DNA of 64,000 nucleotides from Nitrospirota bacterium (GTDB lineage: Bacteria > Nitrospirota > Thermodesulfovibrionia > UBA6902), in assembly GCA_016234115.1 (NCBI GenBank), contig JACRHD010000021.1, positions 109,395 through 173,394 on the forward strand, in the 5' to 3' direction. The notes under the pieces were generated by a model. The model saw nothing but the letters and a program-made list of their open reading frames with translations. It had not been told where the DNA came from and searched no databases. Numbering within the stretch: the stretch's first letter is position 1; each line of letters starts with the position of its first letter. This document shows positions 57,633 to 64,000 of the stretch, in pieces. The translations under genes were made by a program, and so were the position numbers.

Positions 57633-59339
57633 TTATTCCACATACACCGCCCTTGCCACCTCTTCTACCGTGGTCAGGCCCTCTTTGGCTTTTTTAAACC
57701 CCTCTATCATAAGAGATGAATGATTTCTCTTCCGGTTGAATTCCCTCAGCTCGTGCACCGACGGATTACTGATAAGCAGGGCTTTAAGGTCCGCATCCAC
57801 TTCCATAAGCTCATATATCCCTATCCTTCCTTTATAGCCCGAATCATAGCACTGGGGACAGCCCTTTCCTTTTACCAGGCGGAGCCCCTTTTCATCCTGC
57901 CATCCCAGCTTTTCCAGAAGCGCGGGGGGCGGGTAATAGCTGGTCTTGCAATCCGGACATACGGAGCGCACTAATCTCTGACCTATGACCCCGATCAACG
58001 AGGATGAAAGAAGATAAGGTTCTATCCCTATATCGAGCAGGCGCGTGACGGCGCTGGCGCTGTCGTTGGTATGCAGGGTGGACAATACCATGTGCCCGGT
58101 CAGTGACGCCCTGATCGCGATTTCGGCCGTCTCTCTCTCTCTTATCTCTCCGACCATCACTATGTCCGGGTCCTGGCGCAGGACGTGTTTAAGTATCTTT
58201 GCAAAACTCAAACCGATCGCATCATTTACCTGGTTTTGATTGATTATCTCCAACTGGTATTCCACAGGGTCTTCTATAGTCACTATGTTTTTCTCTATGG
58301 TATTCAGGAAATTGATGGCCGAGTAAAGGGTGGTGGTCTTTCCGCTTCCCGTAGGCCCGGTGGTGAGAATAAGACCGAAAGGCTTCTGAAGCAGGCCCCT
58401 GAATTTCATCAGGGTGTCCTGGTTGAATCCCAACCTGTTGAGGTCCAGGACAGCGCCCAGTTTGTCCAGCACCCTCAACACCACTTTTTCACCAAGTATC
58501 CCGGGAAGAGAGGAAAATCTGAGGTCGACCGTCCTGCCCTCTATATAAACCTGGATGCGCCCGTCCAGCGGCAGCCGCCTTTCAGCTATGTCTACCTTTG
58601 CCATTATTTTCAACCTGGAGATCACGGCAGGGTAAATTTCCAGTTTCGGGGTCATCACTTCATACAGTATCCCGTCAATACGGTAACGCACCCGGAATTT
58701 GCCCATGTCGGGCTCAAGGTGGATATCGCTGGCGTTGTCTTTAATGGCCTTAAGGATTATCAGGTTTACCAGGTTTATGATGGGGCTTTCCCCGGCCATT
58801 TCATTTATCTCCTGGTAATCCTGGGCCAGGTCGTTCTCTACTAACTGGATGGCATTGTCCTGAAGCTCGTTGATAAAATCGGTAATCTGAAGATCGTCGT
58901 CATAATATTCATCTATTGCCTTGAGTATGTCCGCGGCCCGGCACAGGACCGGCTGGATATTGCATTTGGTAGACTTTGCAAGTTCATCAAATACAAAGAC
59001 CGCCTGGGGATCGGCGGTGGCGATAGTAAGGTTGCTGTTTACCTTGAACATGGGGATGACCTGGTATAGTTGCGCCTTTTCCCTGGGAATTATCTTGACG
59101 ACGCTGGGGTCCACAAGACCCTTTCGAAGCCATACGTGAGGGTAGCCTAATTGCCTGCTCAGAACACCCATAAGGTCATCTTCAGAGACCATCTTTTCTT
59201 CGACTAAAATCTGCCCGAGGCGCTTGGCGGTCTTCTTTTGTATTGACAGGGCCTCCTGACATTGCTCCGCGGTAATTAAATTGAGCTCAACGAGGAGCTC
59301 GCCTATTTTCTTCTTTTTATTTACCGGGGCGACCCTCAT
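57633..59339 (-). CDS. Pilus assembly ATPase with MshEN c-di-GMP-binding domain (PilB/GspE/MshE-like)
   Basis: A 568-residue hexameric ATPase. N-terminal MshEN domain: two 24-residue motifs KIGELLVELNLITAEQCQEALSIQ and RLGQILVEEKMVSEDDLMGVLSRQ separated by five residues (KKTAK), matching the RLGxxLVxxGxIxxxxLxxxLxxQ c-di-GMP motif, with Asn and Lys at the usual Gly position. Then the GspE_N-like middle region (LGYPHVWLRKGLVDPSVVKIIPREKAQLYQVIPMF) and the ATPase core with Walker A GPTGSGKTTTLYSA (about 328-341), Asp box, Walker B IVMVGEIRERETAEIA and the zinc tetracysteine CPDC...CPQC. Its ATG overlaps the STAS stop codon. Confidence 0.93.
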   Translation of the reverse strand: MRVAPVNKKKKIGELLVELNLITAEQCQEALSIQKKTAKRLGQILVEEKMVSEDDLMGVLSRQLGYPHVWLRKGLVDPSVVKIIPREKAQLYQVIPMFKVNSNLTIATADPQAVFVFDELAKSTKCNIQPVLCRAADILKAIDEYYDDDLQITDFINELQDNAIQLVENDLAQDYQEINEMAGESPIINLVNLIILKAIKDNASDIHLEPDMGKFRVRYRIDGILYEVMTPKLEIYPAVISRLKIMAKVDIAERRLPLDGRIQVYIEGRTVDLRFSSLPGILGEKVVLRVLDKLGAVLDLNRLGFNQDTLMKFRGLLQKPFGLILTTGPTGSGKTTTLYSAINFLNTIEKNIVTIEDPVEYQLEIINQNQVNDAIGLSFAKILKHVLRQDPDIVMVGEIRERETAEIAIRASLTGHMVLSTLHTNDSASAVTRLLDIGIEPYLLSSSLIGVIGQRLVRSVCPDCKTSYYPPPALLEKLGWQDEKGLRLVKGKGCPQCYDSGYKGRIGIYELMEVDADLKALLISNPSVHELREFNRKRNHSSLMIEGFKKAKEGLTTVEEVARAVYVE

Positions 59340-59671
59340 GAAAAGCTCCTTCCGGCATTTTCCAGATTAAAATATACGTCTAAATAATCGGTCATGCGGG
59401 TCACATTCAATATCTCATTGCAGAGAGGACTGGGGTTGCATATCTTCAGGCTCCCCCCTCCCCTTCTTACCTGATGATAATACTCCAGCAGCTTCTCCAG
59501 CCCCTTGCTGTCTATATACGGGACCGATTCAAAGTCTATGACCAGACGAAGCTCTCCCGTCTCCAGACATTTCCCGATCTCTTTATCCAGTAAGGACAGG
59601 TGCTCCTCGATAAGCGCAAAATCAGGCGCCAGAAAGGTGATCACTCCCGATCTGTTTTTGGCTACTTTCAT
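59336..59671 (-). CDS. STAS domain protein (anti-sigma factor antagonist-like)
   Basis: A 111-residue single-domain protein: GVITFLAPDFALIEEHLSLLDKEIGKCLETGELRLVIDFESVPYIDSKGLEKLLEYYHQVRRGGGSLKICNPSPLCNEILNVTRMTDYLDVYFNLENA. The STAS phospho-site type Ser is in YIDSKGLEKL. STAS proteins act as switches controlled by a kinase or phosphatase; no partner kinase is adjacent. The stop codon overlaps the ATPase start, so the two are translationally coupled, which is unusual for pilus ATPases. Confidence 0.88.
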   Translation of the reverse strand: MKVAKNRSGVITFLAPDFALIEEHLSLLDKEIGKCLETGELRLVIDFESVPYIDSKGLEKLLEYYHQVRRGGGSLKICNPSPLCNEILNVTRMTDYLDVYFNLENAGRSFS

Positions 59672-59829
59672 TAATAAACAACCGCTCCGGGGTCTTTAAC
59701 ACCGTAATTGTCAATTCTTTTTGTCGCACTTACTTATCGGAACATGCCTGGACCTGCTTAAATATACGTTTCAGGGCGAGCGTTATTCCGCTGAGCTGTG
59801 ATGGCATGAGCGTGAATATGAATAACAGA

Positions 59830-61356
59830 TCAGGCGGGGCGGTTGTCTTCAAGGATTTTTATGAAAATATCTACAACATCGGGGTCGAGCTGTTTTCCCT
59901 TTACTCTCACAATCTCAGCTATGGAGTCCTCATACGACAGTTTATTCCGGTAGGAGCGTTTACTGGTCATGGCATCGTAAGTGTCCGCTACCGCAATAAT
60001 CCTGCTATAAAGGGGAATATCTTTCCCCTTTAATCCCGAGGGGTAACCGGCGCCGTCAAACCTCTCGTGATGGTGCCGGATCCCGTCGAGGGAATCTTTA
60101 AGCTGTATGATCGGCATCAATATCCTGTACCCCTTTTCAGGATGCTCTTTGATATGCAGAAATTCCTCATCGGTCAGCTTCCCCGGTTTGGTCAACACTG
60201 CCTCCGAGACCCCGATCTTGCCGATATCATGAAGAATGGCCGCCCATTGCAGGGCGTCTTTTTCTTCCGGAGAGAGCCCCATGGTTCCGGCGATCGTCAT
60301 TGTCAGGGCGCTTACCCTCTCTGAATGACCCTTTGTGTAAGAATCTTTTGCCTCTATCGAAAATACCAGGGTCTTTATCACGCTCAACAGGAAGTCCCTG
60401 AGATTCTGATACAATTCCGCGTTGGTTATGGCCATGGACATCTGCTCGGCAAGAGACGTCAGCAGTCTCATATCTCCTGTCTCAAAGCCCTTCTTTGAAT
60501 CGAAATTTATGACGCTCAGGAAACCGTTGACGGAACCCTTCAGCTTAAACGGTATTGCCAGCATTGCCACCGGGACATCAAACAGGTGAGAAAGCTGCAT
60601 ATCGTCACAGGCGTCATTTACGATAATATGAGACGGCTGCATGCCTGGGGAGATAAACTTCTCTAAAATGACTTCACCGATCTTACTCGTCAGCGGCGTG
60701 TCCTTGATATCAAAGGGCAAACGCTCAGGGTGGTCGCAGTATACTTCGTTAATGTTCATCCCGGGTATGGATACCATGACCATATCCGAACCGAGGGTCT
60801 CCTGCGATTGTCTTGCTATGAACTGAATGGCCTCTTCATTTGTGACGATCTTGCCGAGATTTCGGCCGAAATCATATATCAGGTTCAGCTCCTCGTACTT
60901 GTCGGACAACTCCTGCGTTATATTGTCTGCTTCGTACTGGCCCTGGATCTCAGAGGATATCCTGTTTGCAATCTCATCCAGAAACTCAGCCATGCCGCTG
61001 ACCGGATCGCCTTCTTCGGATTTCATGCAACTGCATAAAACCGCGACTATCTCCTGATTGCATTTTAACGGTATCCCCGCCATGACAAGATTTTCATGGC
61101 ATGTCTTCAGGGCGGGCTTGCCGGATTTTTCTATGTAACGGAAAAGGTTGAAGCTCTCTGCGCGACATCTTTCAGGCTCGGTCGCCTGTTTGTCGCAACA
61201 CAGGGCGTCGGAGGTCCCGTTTGCGGACACAAGGGTCTTTCCTTTCAGGCTCATTATCCTGACAGACACGTTCGCAAGGAGGGCTATTTGATGAAGCAGT
61301 CTCTCAAACCGCTGAAAATCGATGTCGATAGTTCGCTTCTGCTCTATAAGGAGCAT
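59830..61356 (-). CDS. GAF-HD-GYP c-di-GMP phosphodiesterase-type protein
   Basis: A 508-residue cytoplasmic signalling protein: an N-terminal PocR-like region with a possible metal site (CCDKQATEPERC, LKTCHENLVMAGIPLKCNQE), a GAF domain (about 165-325, SDKYEELNLIYDFGRNLGKIVTNEEAI), then an HD-GYP domain (LVFSIEAKDSYTKGHSERVSALTMTIAG, AILHDIGKIGVSEAVLTKPGKLTDEE, IRHHHERFDGAGYPSGLKGKDIPLYSRIIAVADTYDAMTSKRSYR). The HD and GYP motifs are intact, so it should cleave c-di-GMP. It is five bases downstream of the receiver gene and precedes the pilus operon. Confidence 0.92.
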   Translation of the reverse strand: MLLIEQKRTIDIDFQRFERLLHQIALLANVSVRIMSLKGKTLVSANGTSDALCCDKQATEPERCRAESFNLFRYIEKSGKPALKTCHENLVMAGIPLKCNQEIVAVLCSCMKSEEGDPVSGMAEFLDEIANRISSEIQGQYEADNITQELSDKYEELNLIYDFGRNLGKIVTNEEAIQFIARQSQETLGSDMVMVSIPGMNINEVYCDHPERLPFDIKDTPLTSKIGEVILEKFISPGMQPSHIIVNDACDDMQLSHLFDVPVAMLAIPFKLKGSVNGFLSVINFDSKKGFETGDMRLLTSLAEQMSMAITNAELYQNLRDFLLSVIKTLVFSIEAKDSYTKGHSERVSALTMTIAGTMGLSPEEKDALQWAAILHDIGKIGVSEAVLTKPGKLTDEEFLHIKEHPEKGYRILMPIIQLKDSLDGIRHHHERFDGAGYPSGLKGKDIPLYSRIIAVADTYDAMTSKRSYRNKLSYEDSIAEIVRVKGKQLDPDVVDIFIKILEDNRPA

Positions 61357-61361
61357 AAACT

Positions 61362-61811
61362 TTATACCTTTTCTTCAAAAACCAGGGCATCCGGGCATGC
61401 GACTGCATTTGAATTCCGGAGCTTTGAAATATACTGGCTGACGAGGTTAAGCACATTCCTGGGGCTGACGGGCTTTTCAACGAAACAGATATTCTCCATT
61501 TTTTCCGCCCAGAGATGAAGGGCCCTATCGATTGTAGAGGTCATCATGATGACAAGGAAGGGCTTATTTTCGTCCTTATGCTCCTGCATCATCTGATACA
61601 TCTCCTGCCCGTCCATCAGGGGCATCCTTACGTCCGTAATGACGACTGAAGGCCTGCTGCCGATAAACTTTTTGAGACCGTCCTTGCCGTTGACGGCCGT
61701 AATGACTTCATACCCCGAGTTTTCCAGTTTCATTTTCAATACGCGCAGGACATAAGGCTCATCATCCACTATCAGGACCTTTTGGGCGTTTCCTGTGTCA
61801 CTTCCATTCAT
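61362..61811 (-). CDS. Single-domain response regulator
   Basis: A 149-residue receiver: KVLIVDDEPYVLRVLKMKLENSGYEVITAVNGKDGLKKF, phospho-Asp in VVITDVRMPLMDGQEMYQMM, Thr in MMTSTIDRALHLWAEKM and Lys in FVEKPVSPRNVL. No output domain; probably relays between the adjacent histidine kinase and the HD-GYP protein. Terminal residues NAVACPDALVFEEKV are of unknown function. Located 22 bases downstream of the kinase. Confidence 0.92.
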   Translation of the reverse strand: MNGSDTGNAQKVLIVDDEPYVLRVLKMKLENSGYEVITAVNGKDGLKKFIGSRPSVVITDVRMPLMDGQEMYQMMQEHKDENKPFLVIMMTSTIDRALHLWAEKMENICFVEKPVSPRNVLNLVSQYISKLRNSNAVACPDALVFEEKV

Positions 61812-61833
61812 GATGCTTCTCCCGGCCGTTCAT

Positions 61834-63762
61834 TCAAGTTTCCGTCAGGGAATGATAATTCCTGTTATAACCCTTGATCCTCGGGCTGTCCTCTTTCGGG
61901 AGCGTCAAGGTGAAATGGGTCCCGCGCCCCACCTCGCTTGCTACGGCTATTTCTCCGTCGTGCAGCCTGATTATTTCCCTGCTCAGGGCAAGTCCCAGGC
62001 CGTTGCCTGTTTGCGCCTTTATCTTTTCGTCGGAGGACCTGAAGAACTTGTCGAATATATGAGGGAGCTCATCCTCTGAAATCCCATATCCCGTATCGGC
62101 GATGTCAATCCTGATATGATCTTCGTCTTCTTCAGCCTTGAAGGTTATCGCGCCTCCTTCGGGAGTATACTTTATGGCATTGCCCAGCAGGTTCAGTATG
62201 GCCACGCGGGCCAGGTCCTTATCGATTACAAGTGAAGATAATTTGTCAGGCAGGATGAATTCCCGCTTTATGCCTTTGACGACGGCCTGGTTTTCTACGG
62301 ATTTAAAGATGTCCTCGAAGAACTCCCGTGGTTTTACCATGTCCCTGTTGATCATCAGGCTGCCCATCTCGATCTTTGAGATATTCAGCAGATTATTAAT
62401 GAGCCTTGCCAGCCGGTCGGTCTCTTCGTTTATGGTATTGTAAAATTCAAGTTTTGTCTCACGGCTGCTCACCTCGTCATCCATCAACATTTCAACATAA
62501 GATTTTATCGTGTTCAGGGGCGTTCTGAGCTCATGGGACACATGCGCGATAAAATCGGACTGGTTTTGCTGCGCTATCTTCTGGACGGTTATGTCCTTGG
62601 CCGATAGTATGTTCCCCGTGACGCTCTCCTCGGGGCCCAATAACGGCTGATAGGACAGGCGCACAATATTCTCCCCTTCGGACTGCTTCAGCGCGATTTC
62701 CAGGCTCTTGTGGGAAAACACATTCCCGTAGAACTGATTTTTTTCGATAAAAGAGAGGATTTCCTGTTTGTCCTTTGCGGCAAAACAGGCATTAATGGTT
62801 TTACCGATGACTTCCTGCCTCTTGAATTTCATCATATTTGCCATTGTCTGATTGACTAAAATAATACGACCTAACGAATCCGTCACGATAATCCCGTCAC
62901 CGATGTTGTCCAATATGGACTCGACCCTGTCTTTTTCATATGAGAGTATCTTGTTTGAAACCTCGACGTCCTCGTATGAAATCGACAGCTTCTCGCATCT
63001 GTCCGTCAGGCGCGAGAGCACCTGGTTGAATTTTCCCGCCAGGCGCCCCATATCATTGCCGGTATTTACATTTATTTTTTTGAATTCATTCTTTTCAATC
63101 AAAAGCCTGAGCTCATCGTTGACCGAAACCAGGGGCCTTAGAGAATTGCGCATCAAATAATAAGATATCGGCACTAATGAAAAAATCAAGGCGGCAAGCG
63201 CCAGCAACCCCTCGATATCGCCGTCCGACAACAGGGCGTCAATATCGTTTGTGAACCCTAACCTCACCACCCCGGTCTTTTTACCGTTATGGTATACAGG
63301 ACGGGAAAATTCGTATATTGAATGCCCTGTGAGGGGATCGTCGTAAACCTGTCTCAGGGGATTATTAGAGGCAATAACTTTTTTCGCCGCGGGATCATAA
63401 AGCGTGTCCCCCACCAACCGGCTGTCCGTGTGGGCTGTGACCTTGCCGTGGACGTCCATTATCATGCCGTAGACCAGGCCGCTCCTGCTTCCCATAATAT
63501 CTAATATCTTTAACAGGTTGTCCGACTCGTTCATCCCCGGTCCATTCACTGAAAGACCTGCCACCGCATCCGTCAGGGTGAAGCCGTAGGAGTTAAGCTC
63601 CCTCAAATGTTTCCGTTGTACGTATATGACAAGCAGAGAAATGGTCAGCAGAATAATGACCAATGATATCCCCGTCAGGACCAGGCCGACCGTTCCGGTG
63701 AATTCTTCCCTCTTCGGGGCAAGGCGCCGGCATGTATTGAAAAATTTTGAAAAACCGGTCAT
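61834..63762 (-). CDS. Membrane-bound PAS-sensor histidine kinase
   Basis: The listed start at 63894 reads into a dispersed repeat (CCTCTGTGGTTAACTGC); ATG at 63762 (MTGFSKFFNTCRRL) is more plausible, with ATG at 63789 as alternative. Domains in the short form: helix (VGLVLTGISLVIILLTISLLVIYV), periplasmic sensor with a Cache/DUF3365-like pattern (YGMIMDVHGKVTAHTDSRLVGDTLYDPAAKKVIASN), second helix (GLLALAALIFSLVPISYYLM), HAMP, PAS (ILDNIGDGIIVTDSLGRIILVNQTMANMMKF), HisKA (FIAHVSHELRTPLNTIKSYVEML) and HATPase (NLLGNAIKYTPEGG, DTGYGISEDELPHIFDKFFRSSDEKIKAQTGNGLGLALSREI). Heads a kinase-receiver-HD-GYP set. Confidence 0.9.
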   Translation of the reverse strand: MTGFSKFFNTCRRLAPKREEFTGTVGLVLTGISLVIILLTISLLVIYVQRKHLRELNSYGFTLTDAVAGLSVNGPGMNESDNLLKILDIMGSRSGLVYGMIMDVHGKVTAHTDSRLVGDTLYDPAAKKVIASNNPLRQVYDDPLTGHSIYEFSRPVYHNGKKTGVVRLGFTNDIDALLSDGDIEGLLALAALIFSLVPISYYLMRNSLRPLVSVNDELRLLIEKNEFKKINVNTGNDMGRLAGKFNQVLSRLTDRCEKLSISYEDVEVSNKILSYEKDRVESILDNIGDGIIVTDSLGRIILVNQTMANMMKFKRQEVIGKTINACFAAKDKQEILSFIEKNQFYGNVFSHKSLEIALKQSEGENIVRLSYQPLLGPEESVTGNILSAKDITVQKIAQQNQSDFIAHVSHELRTPLNTIKSYVEMLMDDEVSSRETKLEFYNTINEETDRLARLINNLLNISKIEMGSLMINRDMVKPREFFEDIFKSVENQAVVKGIKREFILPDKLSSLVIDKDLARVAILNLLGNAIKYTPEGGAITFKAEEDEDHIRIDIADTGYGISEDELPHIFDKFFRSSDEKIKAQTGNGLGLALSREIIRLHDGEIAVASEVGRGTHFTLTLPKEDSPRIKGYNRNYHSLTET

Positions 63763-63877
63763 CTCAGTCGTTCTTATGACAGGACACATGGCGATTATCA
63801 GCAACAAAAATATAAATTTAATATTGTAAGCATATATATCGGATGATTTTTCTTTACCTTTAATCTTAGAAAAAGCA

Positions 63878-64000
63878 GTTAACCACAGAGGCACGGAGGC
63901 ACAGAGTTAAAAAATAAGAGAAAAGGCCAATATGAATCATTCACCTAAGTGATGAAGCAAAATTATTCGATAACCTCTTGTTTTCTCAGTGTCTCTGTGC
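63878..64000. repeat. Palindrome, AACCACAGAGGCACGGAGGCACAGAG family, cut by the right edge
   Basis: TTAACCACAGAGGCACGGAGGCACAGAG is answered by CTCAGTGTCTCTGTGC at the right end, which is incomplete because the window ends. Related copies at 37638 and 45910. Confidence 0.7.

Noticed and set aside
1-64000. rRNA operon or origin of replication
   Set aside because: No rRNA-like sequence, DnaA-box cluster or dnaA/dnaN neighbourhood seen.

Overview
The window reads as chromosome from an anaerobic or microaerophilic Gram-negative bacterium, most plausibly Nitrospirota (Thermodesulfovibrionia-like) or a neighbouring Desulfobacterota-type lineage. The reasons are a single-chain pyruvate:ferredoxin oxidoreductase, an NfnAB/SudBA-type oxidoreductase pair, a DsrC-like protein, rubredoxin, YdbH/YdbL envelope proteins, a full Mla-independent outer-membrane-type gene set (secretin, lipoproteins) and the MEP isoprenoid genes ispD, ispF and ispG. 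The lineage call is inference from gene content. No rRNA, tRNA or CRISPR array was seen.

Layout. 0-5 kb: the 3' end of a ydbH-like gene, ydbL, a DUF4149 membrane protein, a tungstate-binding gene (tupA) truncated at a palindromic repeat, a carboxymuconolactone-decarboxylase-like protein and a DUF2934 protein. 5-17 kb: central metabolism and housekeeping (nifJ, PEBP protein, a phosphorylase-glycosyltransferase fusion coupled to bpt, comF, the nfnAB/sudBA pair, thrC). 17-24 kb, minus strand: a parvulin lipoprotein, ispF, ispD, a YacL-like PIN-TRAM protein, a DegQ protease and a deoxyhypusine-synthase-like enzyme. 24-38 kb: a hybrid histidine kinase, GYD protein, mltG-ispG, ppnP, a C39 peptidase/TPR lipoprotein pair, mtnP and apt, DUF1015, a methyltransferase, a MATE exporter, DAHP synthase and a TPR protein. 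38.8-42.4 kb: a zone of broken genes (sensor, radC, two receivers, a second gltA fragment) around an ORF6N gene. 42.4-46 kb: a sugar-dehydrogenase lipoprotein and a redox/oxidative-stress group (DsrC-like, SOD, ferritin-like, a 59-residue protein, rubredoxin). 46-48.6 kb: a polyprenyl glycosylphosphotransferase and a class IV aminotransferase. 48.5-63.8 kb, minus strand: a complete type IV pilus/MSHA-like assembly cluster preceded by a histidine kinase, a receiver, a GAF/HD-GYP protein and a STAS protein.

The most interesting part is the pilus locus. One PilX-like minor pilin carries seven near-identical 38-residue repeats, each with a Cys pair and a KLW(L/I)G start, which looks like a seven-bladed propeller on a pilin stem. 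The neighbouring PulJ-like minor pilin carries four Asp-rich DxDxDG-type calcium-binding motifs. The assembly ATPase begins with a canonical double MshEN motif (c-di-GMP binding in relatives), and an HD-GYP phosphodiesterase sits just upstream, so the locus appears to hold both a c-di-GMP degrader and a c-di-GMP sensor.

The second striking property is the intergenic DNA. Almost every spacer is a long imperfect palindrome built from one of roughly a dozen word families. There are also MITE-like elements with about 40-bp terminal inverted repeats; one family is present twice in opposite orientation. Several of these repeats reach into genes: they supply stop codons, coincide with the end of tupA, provide a pilin leader, and in one case sit in frame inside a protein.
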